Part shown: piece by piece, positions 46,343 through 60,600 of the stretch | How the letters are laid out: every line of letters begins with the position of its first letter | How positions within the stretch are numbered: position 1 is the stretch's first letter | NCBI RefSeq assembly: GCF_964275005.1 | Contig: NC_092706.1 | Location: forward strand, 10,053,144 to 10,117,143 | Source: Diadema setosum | Lineage: Eukaryota; Echinodermata; Echinoidea; Diadematoida; Diadematidae | Reading direction: 5' to 3' | DNA: 64,000 nucleotides | Position numbers and translations under genes: made by a program | The notes under the pieces: generated by a model | Told to the model about the DNA's origin: nothing | What the model saw: the letters and a program-made list of their open reading frames with translations, nothing else | The model's database searches: none

Positions 46343-49300
46343 CTGGTTCACAAAAGCAGAGAGTATGAAATACACAAAGCCCTTCTCTACATGATGCATG
46401 CACTCTAGTGCACAGAAACAACAGTAAAGATATACCGAACAAAATGCACGTGGCGACTAATCAAGCATCTGCTTCATAACTGCAATAACATGAGTAATTA
46501 CAGAGCTAATATCACAAGATGTGATGTAACGTGGTAGACATCATACACAAATTAATTGACTATTTGATTAAATTAGAGAACTTATGCAACAGTAGGCGTT
46601 TTCACATCAGCCCGATGTTTTGAAATAGCGCGCTATTTTCTGACTTGAGGAATTAACCCGATCATGATATAATGCCCTATTTGATAATGTGAATACAAAT
46701 TAGCGCGCTAATTGATTGAGAAAATTTCTCGAGTCCAACTCGGGAAATTTCCAAAATAACAGGATAATTAATGCGAACTAGCACGCTATCTGATGATGTT
46801 CGGGCTGATGTGAATAGGAAATGAAATAGCGCGCCAATTTGCGATCGCGAAAAATATCTCGAGCTTGGATTTTTATCAGGCTGATGTGAAAACGCCTAGT
46901 GATGCCGCATCTATTGATATGTGTTATTCCAAAATCAAACAGAGGTCTCTTCTCTCAAATTTCTAGAAGTAAATGTAGACAATGAATTAAATTGGTCAAA
47001 TCATATTAATTTTGTTTGTATCAAAATCAAAAAAGATTGGCTTAATGTCTTAAAGTCCAAAATGAATTGTCTTAAAGTCCAAAATGAATTGTCTCTAGAA
47101 GTCTGTTCTGAAATCAATTCATAATGCAAGAATTTTACCCCACTTGTAATATGGAATCACCATCTGGTGCAATGCTCATGGATTTCATATTGAAAGACTT
47201 TTCTTGCTTAAAAAATGTTCACTATGAATTCTTTCTGACTCTTAGCTTACCCATATCCTATCTTTTTTTTTTTCATCTCCAAAGATATCATGACTGAATG
47301 ATCAGCATAAATACCAAACTGGAATTTCTATGTATCTTCAAAATCTATTATTACCAAAGACCTTTTAGAATTGTTAAATTTAATAATCAAATTCACAAAT
47401 AAAGCACACTAATAGTACACAATTCATTGGTAATTCTCACATACCTCTACCTTGCATTTCATTTCATGAATAATTTATTATTCATAAAAACATACCTTAT
47501 GTTATTCTCTACCACATGTAATATGTAATTCATCTTTGAATAAATATAATTCTTGTTATGAAAAAAAAATCTTCCCAACCATTATATCTAAACTCTTCAA
47601 TTGATATCAACAGTATTATTGCTCTATCCCTCATGTCATGTGACATCCTATATTCTGTTTTCTTGTAAATGTACATTTTAATTTGTCTTTGTCATGTCCC
47701 TTTTTTTACTTTACACAAGTTTATCTTCATGAAATATAGTTTAAGGGTCACTTTGTTTCTAGCTGCTGTCTACCACAGCGTATACCTGTACCTCTAGACC
47801 TCTGTACATATTTTTAATTATTTTATTTATTATATTTTACTGTATGTATGATTTGATTGATTTGTTTCTAACTGTGTTCTGATGCCAATGTGTGCATTTT
47901 CATAAGTTTCCTGCCTTGATGAAATAAAGGAACAGAGAAGTGTTGATAATGTCAGAGAAAAGATTTTGCATTCGGTTACTTGTGACATATCACTATTTTT
48001 TGCTGTTGTTGTTATTGTCAATCTCTTCACAGAAAGAAAACATGAAACAACCCGCCTTGCCTCGCTAGCAACCGTCTCTGTTCCTCCGAGATAGATGGTG
48101 TAGATCTTGATAAAGTCCCTTCTCGAAAAAGACTGGGTGGGGTTTGCACCCCTGAGCATTGATATTGCACTCCTAGAAGAGAAAGAGTTAAGAAATGGTA
48201 AGCTTTATCCCTAGGGACTCCTCAAAACCTAGAAAGACTTAACCCGTTGACTTCAAAGTATTGTAATTCCATAGAGGGTATATGATATGGCAAATGTTGT
48301 TATTGTGTTCAAAGGGTTATCTACATCATCTCCTAGAGGGTAATGGAAACACGGAGGTATAGGAGAAAGAAAGAAAAGCAGAACAAAGATACAACAAACA
48401 TTATATACCTCATATATAGAATCCTCTCATCTGATTGGTTAAAAGCGGAGTCACGAAAATAGCTGTGCCCCATTTTTGATCTACTGTGCCCGGCACCGTG
48501 GCACAGTAAATCAACTGTGCCCTGTAAATAGGTTTGGAGACAGTCGCAACCCCATACACATAGATCGCTCATATGTACGCACCAATGATACGACCGCCGC
48601 GCATTCGATCAGCGTGCTGTAAAAGAGACTAGCGGTCACTGTGCCCTGTAAATACGTTTGGAGACAGTCGCAACCCCGTACACTGTATGTACACATTGTC
48701 ATATAGATGATCACTCATGTACGCACCAATGATACGACCGCCGCGCTGTCGATCAGCATTGATTATGAGTGCTATAAAAGAGACTAGAATCTATATTTTC
48801 GGTATCTATATTTCGGAATCTATATTTTCGGTATATAAAACAAATAATGACTGCTTGATATTCGGGGCACAGTTAAAATTATGTAGGCCCTCGGTGATGT
48901 GAAAACCATAACCATGCCCTCAGCTTCGCTTCGGGCATAGTTACGGTTTTCACATCACCTTGGGCCCATAATTTTAACTGTGCCCCTCATAGCAGTCATT
49001 ATTTGTATATTAATGACTGGGGGCAGGGCAGAGCAGACATAGCTGTCCGATGCTCCTCTCAGCTTCCAGAGCACATCATGAATCCAAAGTTGTGAAAATG
49101 TTACACACGACTCCCCTGATAAAGGCTAGAGCTCTCTCTCTCTCTCTCTGTCTTCAAAACAGAAAGAGTAAAACTGTTTCATTTTCAGTGTAAAGATACA
49201 ATTGATCTCACCTAAGTTGAATCCATGGAGACTCAAGGAAATCCTCTAAATGACATGTACACTGTTAATCGACTCACACGACAGAATTAACACATTTATA

Positions 49301-51512
49301 TCCATTCAGGGTTGAATTCTTCTTCAATTAATTAACTGTTCTGAGGTCAGATGGGGTGAGACCACAAGGATCACAGTTAACCCTATTAAGCCCAAGCTAT
49401 TTTGACCCCTCGCAGGCCCAAGGGGGGGGGGGGGGGGGGCACATTGTGCCCCCACCCCCCTACATAACTTTTTTATTATTTGATGTATCATCGTCATATT
49501 AGGCACGTGGGTAGAGTAACTCGTACTCTACATGACCGTACATTTGAATTTTCTCAAGGTCACCCATGGAGGGCGCTATTTACCAAAATATAAAGAAATA
49601 CATAGGAAATATGCTAAAAACATGATTTGTCTGTATAATTTCTTTATCCCCATTATATATGTTTTACTATAGACCAATCATCTTCATATTTGTCACAAAT
49701 GATAAGCAAGTGGAATCTTATTATATGTTATGGTTGAAATTTCTCAAGGTCACCCCATGGGGGAACTATTCATGTCAACATAATAATACCTTATGAGACC
49801 TGAGATGAAATGTTTGGGATGGGTACTATAGCTATGACATTTCATATTTGCATAACAGTGGAATTTTGAGATTGCAAATTGATAGTATGTTAAACTAATG
49901 ATATTAGAGGCATAACTTGGGTGAATGAATCAAAATAACACAAAATGGAAGGGCAATCTTAACAAAATATTATCATTTTTAATTATCTCTATTATATCTA
50001 TTGTTTTATGCCTTTGTCACATAAACACAAAAGAAATAATAAGAAAAACTTTCTAGGACCATAATTACTTCAAATTTTACTCATTCAACATAGTTCAGCC
50101 AAGAAACACCCATTTCATACACTGTAATGCTGTTAAATGAAATGGGAACAGAAAAAAGATGCAGAATCTGACTTACATGGTTGTCAGTTTATGGTTGCCA
50201 TGGCAACCAGCAACGTCAAATATAGCTAAGTTATATATCAAAATGTTCGCAATAAGATTTTAGGAAAAGTCACCAAATTTGGTTGAAATCTGATTAAGGG
50301 CGAAGGAGTGGCAAATGAAAATCTGGTAGGGGGGCACAATGTGCCCCCCCCCCCCCCCCCCCCCCCTCCTTTGGGCTTTATAGGGTTAAAGGGTGTGTAC
50401 AGTTCTGGTTGAGGTGAGGATTTAGCTTTTAACATTTTGCGAGATATTCAGAAACCACTCTATAAGATGTCAAAGAGCATGCAATTCTAAGGGGTATCAA
50501 AAGTTTATTTGATGAAAATCGGTTTTGAAATGGCTTAGATATCCAAAAACATGGTGAAACAAAGAGATCCTAATAAAAGGCGTGGCCCGTCCCCTTTTAT
50601 TATTATCACTTTTTTTTTATATCTCAGCCATTTGAAAACCAATTTTCATCAAATAAATGAAAATAAAATCAAATAAATAAATCTTTCTCAAAATTACATG
50701 CTCTTTCCTATTTCATAAGAGGTTTCTCATTATCTCACTTAGGAATGTTCAAAACATGAATCCCCACCTCATCCAGTACTGTACAGTCCCTTTGATATTG
50801 TAACAACTGCGAGTATCTACCCCTTGTCTGTAATGATGATTAACTTGATGAAAATTAACTTGATCTAAGATATCATTTTGGAGATGAAGAACATGTTCAC
50901 TTTTCCCTTTCATCATCTCTTTTAAGCAGACTACTAATCTTCCCAAAACCAAAATAGACTACAGAAACAAGCACTCTTCACTTTTGGCATCTTTTGAGTG
51001 GCTGCTGCAGCCCTCATTTCTCTCTTTTTTGCACTTGTGGTGAGCAGTAAGTTGCTATGGCAGCCCACTAAAATTGGAACAATCATTGCTTTGGCCCCTT
51101 CCCAAAGAGGTTGCTGTCTCATTTTAACATACAGATATTTTTGTAAATGAGGTCACAGACATTTTTGCGAGATGTTGTCATTATGATTGACACCAGGCTA
51201 TCGTAAGTACACTAATGTCTGTCCATACACTCCTCCACTTTACTGTGCATGTACTTAGTATACGACTGAAAGGAGTGCATCAGGTGGCTGTATTTTTGCG
51301 TATTGTTAAGAGTGACGTACCAAATTTGTGAAAATTTAATGCTTCCAAGAATTTCAGCTTTTCCTCCCCTGGCAACCAGTAGTATGCATCTAGAATCACC
51401 ACAATCTTTATACCATGTAATATAATTTTCTGTTTGTATTATGTTGAATTGCCAAATAAATGAATAAATTAATAAATAAATAAATAAATAAATAAATAAT
51501 ACTAATAATAAC

Positions 51513-51553
<41 letters not shown>

Positions 51554-51572
51554 TAATGATAATAATATCATT

Positions 51573-51671
<99 letters not shown>

Positions 51672-54600
51672 TAATAATGACAGTGATGTAAAAATGAGGA
51701 CAAGGAGTTGTCCACTGATATAAAAGATCAACTGCTACCTACCAGATTCCATCAGGCTGAATGTGGCTGTACTCAAAGTCTGCAGTGTTGGAAGCATCCA
51801 GGGGGTCAAAGAGTTCGATAAGCTTCTTGAGGGTGTCGATGGATAATCCGTCCAGCTCCTCCACCGTTATTACTCCTGGCCGGGAGACGTATGGCGCTAG
51901 CAGCTCCATAAACTGCACAGGTGAGAGAAAATTAAATGACAGTTTTCACAACACATATCTTCTGAGGTTTGGTGCTGCATCTTCGGTAATAGTTTCTACT
52001 ACTGCAAAAGTGGAAATTTTCGCGGTGTTGAAATTTTCACGCATTTCGTGCAACCAGAAACGCATGAATATAAAAGCATGCAAATATTTTTGCTTGCCAT
52101 ACATTCCAGTAGTTGATGTCATGATTGCGCGGAATTAAAAACATGCCACAACTCTTCTTACCATGCAAAGCGTAAAAATTAGTCGTGCGAAAATATCCAC
52201 TTTAACAATATTTGTTTAAATACCAGTGTCTCAAAACATAAGAGAACAAATTGTTCACAAAAGCACACATGTGTTCATACATAACAATTTTCATGGCACT
52301 TTGATTAGTCTCACCTGCAGTCTTTGATTGATCAGGACATCTTCATCTGTCACTTCCCCCTGAATAAATAAATAAAGTATGAGTCCAATTAAAGGAGTAT
52401 ACATATCAAAGCTATTGACATACAAAATAATGTAAAGTATACGCTTCGACCACGCAAAAACAACATGCCACAACTTCTTCCTATAACACACATGTGCAAC
52501 ATGTACCATCTTTACAGTGGGACATGGTTACTGTATACACCGATTATTTTGTGAGGATTTTATTTTCACGAATTTCATAAAACAGGTGTTATTTGCAAAT
52601 TTAAAAACGTGAAAATATTACCTCTGATTCCGACACGAACGTGACATGCACATACTAATTTCAGCACTGTACTCCACAATCTCAAATTTTTACCACTCGC
52701 AAACTTGTCCGGAAGTCCTGATTCACAACAATTTAGACTCTCTAAATGTATGGCATATACAGTAAATTTGATACTTGAATGGAGGGTATACGGCCTGCCA
52801 ATTTCTCACTCTGCTGCTGTGGCTCTCTATTGAGAAGTCAAGCACTTGTGAAAATTTTTGTCACAAGTCCCACTGCACAAAATGTTCCAGCATGCTACAA
52901 AATACATGACAAACATGCTCAAATCAAAGGCAAATGATAAAGGGGGAATAGATAGAGGAAACTAAGAAGCAAAACAATGTCTAGGATCAGAATGGTGCAA
53001 GGGACACTCCTGTGAAACAGAATGTCTGATGTAAAATATCAGAGAAAGTGGAGAATTATTTGGAAGCTGCTAACGAAACTGATAATTTGATTTCTTACAA
53101 ACATGTACGGTGACATTTTTCAATCAGACGATTCAAACCACACTGCTCAAAAATTTGGTGAAAGCTGGAATTCCCAAATGCCTCACATATCTTCAAGGGA
53201 CAATTTCTATGATGGTGATACATATAGAGGTCTAGCTTTGAGGAAAAAAGGGGGGGGGGGAAGAAGCAATTGTGCCCCCCCCCCCCCCCCCAGATTTCAG
53301 GCATCACGATCGCGCCAAAATTTGGCACATGCGACTCCTATGTCGTAATCTACAAGGTTGTGACTTCAAATTTTTTGAAATTATCAATTTCTAATTTTAA
53401 TTAATTAATTGATACACAAAATTAAGCCAACATCTCATTTTAGCCTATTAAACACTAATTACAACCATTAAGAGTCTATTTCTGGTCTGTATGTCTGTTT
53501 CTAACAAATTCTACAATTGTACATGTATGTATATCATAAAAACTTCCAGTAGTCATTTAGATTCTTATGTATTTTGTTGTGTTTGGAATTTCTTATGTAT
53601 TTCCTTGTTTTTCTATGGAAATTGTCATGGACCACTTTTCTACCATAATTAGCAAAAATGTAATCAATGTTCCCCCCCCCCCCCCTTGATTGTTTGTTCA
53701 TTTCCATCGGAGACTATGGCTGCATAGCCCATATTCAACTACACTAAGCTGGTCTTCCATGGGGTCCAGTTGGATGTGGGGTGGGACCACTTCACCGGGC
53801 TTAAACACCCTGCTCTCTCTTTGCGATGAATGAATGAAGTGGGATCTTTTACGTGCATGAGTTGTGACTCTCTCATACACGTGACCTCCATTTTATGTCC
53901 TATCTGAGGGACAGAGTGTTTTGCCTCTTGCTAAAGGGGACGGTATGATTACACACAACATTGCTCAGTCCAGACTCGGGTTCGAACTCGAGCCCCTAGG
54001 ATCATGAGGCAGACCTGCTACCGACTGAGCCAACTCATCGCCCTATTTGCTAAGTTATTTCTACAAATGGTAAGTTATTTATGCAAATGGTAAGTTATTT
54101 CTACAAATGGTAAAACCATCATTCCCTAGCGGGCCCTGCCATTTGTGCTCCATTGCTTACCTGAATGAAGTTTTCTGTGAATTCATGCAGTGATATTTCA
54201 TCGGTTTCATCAGCTGTCGTCTTCATGACAGCCCTGTATCAGGCAAATAGCCAGTGGGGATAAATGCATAAGAGTTTGATTACCTTGGGAGTGAACTGAA
54301 GAAAAAGTTGTCTAATGGTACATATTACGCAATGAATACAGATTCTCTGGTGAACACTAGTCGATGACCAATAAGGCACAGAAACAAAGTAGAGAGAAAA
54401 TCTAACAGTGTTGCTGATGAAAATAAGTAAATCAAACAATGTCTCTTGATTGACTACTGCTTTGCTTAAAAAAAAAACTTGTGATAGCATTGACACAATT
54501 TCATTTGCATAAATGCAAAATGCTTGTAAAGAGCATATGTTGGTACACTATAAACGTCATATATGTAGTGAGTTTTCATTTTTCGCGAATCGGGACTTCC

Positions 54601-57600
54601 TGACAATTTCGTGAGTATTTAAATTCATGAATGTGGAGTACAGTTCTGAACGAAGTAACGTATCCGTGCACGTCACATTCATGTCAGGATCAGAGTTTAA
54701 ATTTTTGCATGTTTTAAATTTGCAAAGTTTGCAAAGACAAAAAGCTCGCAAAATATTCACATATACAGGTAGTAACTCACATTATACTCCTTTTTTCATT
54801 TTTAGCTATTTCTGATCTGGAAAAGGCAAGTCAAATTTAAGACTTCACAAATAAGACTTCACAAAATGAAATATCTACCAGAGTGTATTTGACACATTTT
54901 ATCACAATTGATACCTCTGTCTGTTTTTAACGCAAGCAGATTAAATTGTCATGTGGCCACTGCTTGCTTATGATTGACTAATTATTACATGTTATACAGT
55001 GGATGCCCCATGTGTGTGAGTCATAAATGTGTGTAAATGATCCTGCTGCATTCATTCATTCACCCTGCTCTTTGCAGGGTGAATAACTTGGTAAAATGGT
55101 GTGCCCCAAGTACATAAAACTGGACCTCATGGAAGACCAGCTTGTGCAACTGACTATGGGCTGTCCAGCCATCTTATATTGATGGAGAATGAAAACAAGC
55201 AAACATACAGTTCGACTTCGATTATCCGGCCATGTCGGGACTGGCGCTCATCTGGATAAGCGAATTGACCGGATATGGGAGACACAATGTTAATGTATAT
55301 AGCTGCCGTCCAAGCTGCCATCCCAGTGCACTGGCAGCTAGGCAGGTAGCGTACCCCGCAATGGTGGTGTAATCTATGCTAGCCTGCGCAAAATTGTAGT
55401 CCCTTCTTCGCAAAAATAAAGTATATCTTTATGTGAAAATCATGCATGTTTTACCTCATTAGATATTGAGAAACCTATCATGCACTTCTTATGAAATTCG
55501 TAAAATAGATCCATGAAAGTCCCTGTTTTTTTCTCAATTCTTGATTTAAAAAAAAAAAAGTCCTTCACTGCATGGGGGTGGGTTAGGAAACCATATGTAT
55601 TGATGCGACATAGAGTCTTCTACCATAAGAATATAAGAACGATTGACAATAAGGACTAGTTCCATTGACCAGTCGAGGACGAGTCCCTATGCTCGGGCAA
55701 GTGTCTATGGGAAACGCGTGTTGTAGCAAAATCAGCACGTCCTCAATGGGTTAAGACATATATCCTACAATGCCAAGGACTCACCGCAAGATGTGGACAT
55801 CCAAATGACCCTGGGGAATGTCCCCGTGGCCTGGATAGCGCCAAATGACCGACGCCTGACTCATGGGGGTGAACAGGTTGCTTGACCCTTCACAGCCTGC
55901 CGGGTCAAAGTTCATGTAGTGTGAGAAATGGATGGAGATGGCAGTGTTCATGTACCCTCTCATTCTGATCTGGTGCGCATAACCTGCAAGGAGTACAAAA
56001 TAAATATTTCTTGGTTAAAGGGGATGGCTAGTAACTGATCAGTGGGAATCAGTGGGAATGCTGAGGGATGATTGTTCCAATCCTTGTGGGATTCATTTAA
56101 GAGTACATTATATATCTATTCTTGTGTGAAAATTATTTGCTTCAGAATGGTCTCATATTCAAGTAATGTGCAGTTTAATGCTTCCAGGTAAGCGTCCCTG
56201 GTCAGTGACGGGGCATTAATCTGCACATTACTTGAATATGAGACCGTTCTGAAGCAAATAATTTTCACACAACAGTGGATATATAATGTACTCTTAAATG
56301 AATCCCACAAGGATTGGAACAATCATCCCTCAGCATTCCCACTGATTCCCACTGATCGGTTACTAGCCATCCCCTTTAAGAGGTTATAGTAAAAGTCACT
56401 GTGCTGATTTACTCAATAAACCATGGAAGAGTCTATTCAAATTATCATACTAAAACATGAATATGTTTCAGTTTAACTATATCAAAATGACAAGGGTTCT
56501 ACTTGTATCGGAATCCACTTTACCTAAAATCATCAGTGCACATCAGACTGAAAATGCTGGGTGCAACCTGAGAGGAGACAACATATATTTTGGTCAGTGT
56601 TCCATTCTTCCTAAAAGATTTGAGATGTTGACTCCTTTTTATGTCACAAAGAGGATTTGCAGATTACAGTGACATCAATTTCATCTTTAAAAGCTTAGTA
56701 CACTGACTTACTGCCACAGCACATTGTTCTTCACAACATAACAACATAACATTTGTCCGGTTGCTAAGAAGCAAAGTTAAAGGGGAAGGCTAGTAACTGA
56801 TCAGTGGGAATCAGTGGAAATGCTGGGAGATGATTGTTCCAATCCTTATGGGATTCATCCAAGAGTACATTATATATCTATTGTTGTGTGAAAATGATTT
56901 GCTTCAGAATGGTCTGATATTCGAGTAATGTGCAGTTTAATGCTTCCAGGTTAGCGTCCCTGGTCAGTGACGGAGCATTAATCTGCACATTACTTGAATA
57001 TGAGACCGTTCTGAAGCAAATCATTTTCACACAACAATAGATATACAATGAACTCTTGAATGAATTCCATAAGGATTGGAACAATCATCTCCCAGCATTT
57101 CCACTGATTCCCACTTATCAGTTACTAGCCTTCCCCTTTAAAAGCTTGAGTGCACCTGCATCCACTGCATGGCAAGCATTCTAGCCACACTGCCACTTTC
57201 TGCTCGACAAATACCAAATCCAACCACAGCGATGTTGACCTTCTTACCATCAAGTACCCATTTTTACACCCTACATCAATAAAGTATGTTGTGCAAGAGC
57301 ACTGTGCAGGGCTTCAAACCTTGGACATTCAAATTGATGGTGCAGTGCAACAGTGCTCCCCCCTCCCCAAACCTCACCTTCCATCACAAGCTCATACATG
57401 CATTGTTTGACAATACAGAAAAACAAAAAAGAAAAAGTGCCATAATTCTCACCACTGGGCATGTAAATGCAGTCCCCCTTCCGAAGGATAACTTTGGCAA
57501 ACTCCAGCTCTTTGACGTGCGGGTGCTGATTAAAGTTGACGTCGTCGACGTTGACATCAGAGTATCCTCCAAATTTGTGGTGGGAACTCTCAGACATGTA

Positions 57601-60600
57601 AAGTTTTTCTTCCTGTTGATGATTTTGACCGTGTAGAGGAGAAGAATGAGAATCAATCTGTTTCAAATGTGAGGCAGACACATGCACACTCTGCACAAAG
57701 GAAATATTTCTACAATTATTTCTAACATTCTTACACACAAGATGACATTTCACCTCCTCACAATATGTTATCACCTATGGCACGGACATTTATGCTGTGG
57801 AAGCAATGGCTGAGAAAAAAAAAGATAATTAAATGCTGTATGACCTCTCAGTACTATCATGTCTATTACATTGTCTATTGATTTCTATCTTGTGAACATA
57901 CTTACATCGCCACTGAACATTTCCAGCTAAAGCAATGGCTGGAAATGACATTTCCAACTACTTATTCGAAAACACAATCATGGACAGAGGGGATGGATAG
58001 GCAGCCTAAAAATGATAATTAATACAGTCAAACCTGTCTTAGCCATCACCTGTCTATAGCAGCTGCCTGAAATATAACAGCCACTTTTTTCATCTCCCAA
58101 GGGTGGCTGCTATAGACAGGTTTTGACTGTACCTTTCCTCACCCTTTGGAGAGGAGGCTAAAATTCAGAGAGAGCCATTGAGGCCAAAACCCCTACCTGG
58201 CCTGGGTCCATCACGAGCCATTGCTGGGTTCCGTTGAAGACACAGTGCACTGAGCTGTAGGCGTCATGGTGAAGAAGGGTCTTTCCACCCGTAGCACTCA
58301 GAAGGAGACGAACTTCCTAAAAAGAATTTCATGATCATCGTTTGAATTAGCATATAATCTAGGCGGAGGGTGCAGCTATTGTATTTTGTTGTTACGCTAC
58401 ACGTCTGATGTGGCGAGACTATTGTCTTTGCTAAGTAATACGTCTGATGTGGCGAGACCACGAACAGTGGAAGCATCCACTGCCCATATCCACTCGTCTT
58501 GCTTTAGTTGTTGTTTTCTATTATTATCGACTAAAGAAAGACGAGTGAATATAGGCAGAGGATGCTTCGCGCTTCCACTGTTCGTAGTCTCGCCGCATCA
58601 GATGTATCGCTTAGCAAATACAATAGTCTCGCCACATCAGACACTTAGCGTGACAGCAAAGATCAAAGCTGCATCCTCCACCTAGATTATTGGCTATGTT
58701 TGAATGAAAACATGAACAAAAGTACTTTTGATATTTTGTGCAACAGCAAAACAAATATAAAAGAAATATGTTGGGCATACTCGTCTACAGACTTGGCATG
58801 TGTTCAAAACAGTACAGGAACAGTTGGCTACATTACTCAGGAAAACTGGCTATGAGAAAGAATATTTGTGAAAATGGTAATTATTTTTTAGATGTTGTGT
58901 TACCTTCCTCTTCCCCTCCCCACAATCATGGGGGCAGGGCACGTCATACTGGTAGATTTGAACAACTTTAGATCCCCTTCCTCAAATAGAATGCTTACTC
59001 CTAGGCAAGGCTGCATGAAATGCCTCTGCACTTTTAAGATGAAGACGACAAACACTTTACACTCCTCGCAAGATAGACATAGGGTGATGAAAAAAATGCG
59101 ACGGTATGATTGCGCCTCTGGCTTAAGTGAGCTAATAAAAAGGAGATATTTTGAGAACAATAAATTTTGAAATTTAGGACAAAAATAAGAAACTAACCCA
59201 ACCACCAACTCTTCACTGTATTATGAAGTTCATTTACACACACCTGGACTGCATTGGCCAGGGATCCGCACATCAGAAATGGAGGGAATGCGATGTCTTT
59301 TTCCATGGCGGCAGGCAGCTGGGATACTACGTAGCCATCCACTGTCTGGTACCGGCCCAAGAAGTTCCCCAACGTGTCTCGTCCAAGACCTCCGATGCCA
59401 CCTGGAATCTTTGGGCTATCTTCACTCCTATCAGTGTATGTTGGACAGAGGTCAAGAATGATTACATACTGAAATGGTAATTACCAATATTCAAAATTCA
59501 CAAGGTATATTCCTGTCATTGAATAAAAAAACTAGAAATGTCGCTACAGCGACTGGTGTATGCCTCCGCCATAATGCATGGTTCTCCTAATAGGTCTATA
59601 GTACAATGTCTTGAAAATGTGTGATGACAGTTTCACACAATTGGCAAAATATTAAAATGACAGGTTTGCCACAAATGTGCTGAATGTTCACTTTCCTAGA
59701 ACTAGGTTCAATTGGATGAATGATTAAAACGTCAGAGTGCAGGTATTTGGGGGAACTGATGATTTTCACTTAACTTTTGACCCTTTTACAAGTTTATGCA
59801 TTGAGTAATTTTCAAGGTATTGAGAAAAAGTATAATTTCAGTATCAAATGGTAAAATAGTATTATCGAAACCTGGCCTTAGACCTTTGACCCCACAGTTC
59901 CAAAGAGAATCACTGTTAGGTAGAACATGCATAAATATGTAACTTTCATGACAATACCTTGAGTTATTTTTGAGATATGGAGGAAAAAGTGCCATTTAGC
60001 ACTTTCACTTGACCTTTGACCTTTTGACCTTTGACCTTTTGGCAAGAAACTTCCCACAGAATATATATTGGGTTATACATGCATACATCAAGTTTTTAAA
60101 AAATCCTTCAGGCACTGCATAAATATAAGGAAAGTAGTTATATTTTGAGGAGTTGATCTTGACCTTTGACCCATGACCCCCAACTTCCCTAGATAATCAC
60201 TGCCCATCGGTACAAGCATATATACTAAGTTCCATGAAGATACCTTGAACCATTTGCGAGATATGGAGAAAAACATGAAATTTCAATTTTTTTTTCACAA
60301 AATAACCTGTGACCTTTGACCTTTGACCCTGTGACCTAAAATCCACACAAAGTATCATCCCCCAAGGATATACCCTCATACCAAGTTTGATGCAAAACCA
60401 TCACACGGTTCTTGAGATATCGACCAAAACAAAACAGGACGGATGGACGTACGTACGTACGGACGGACGGACGGACGGACGTATGGACGGACGGATGGAT
60501 GGACGACCCGAAAACATAATGCCTCCGGCCACTTCGTTGGCGGAGGCATAAAAAAAAAGTTATGAAAATGGGAGGACTTGAGATGACTCTACCAAAGTAA

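Noticed and set aside
46200-46380. Direct joining of exon 8 (51,743) to an acceptor at about 46,282 inside exon 10
   Set aside because: It would fit the phase but lacks a pyrimidine tract and deletes an EF-like loop. The exon at 48,172-48,052 satisfies both phases with an excellent acceptor.
51212-51731. Leu-rich and Ile-rich 'membrane protein' ORFs
   Set aside because: They are translations of the (TAA)n microsatellite.
53968-54046. A functional tRNA gene
   Set aside because: A and B boxes are good, but the acceptor stem is not evident and a SINE body continues directly from the B box.
57271-57774. 167-residue minus-strand ORF as a separate gene
   Set aside because: Its middle is exon 4 of the JmjC gene (57,612-57,453). 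The ends are intron read-through and end in a histidine-rich non-conserved tail.
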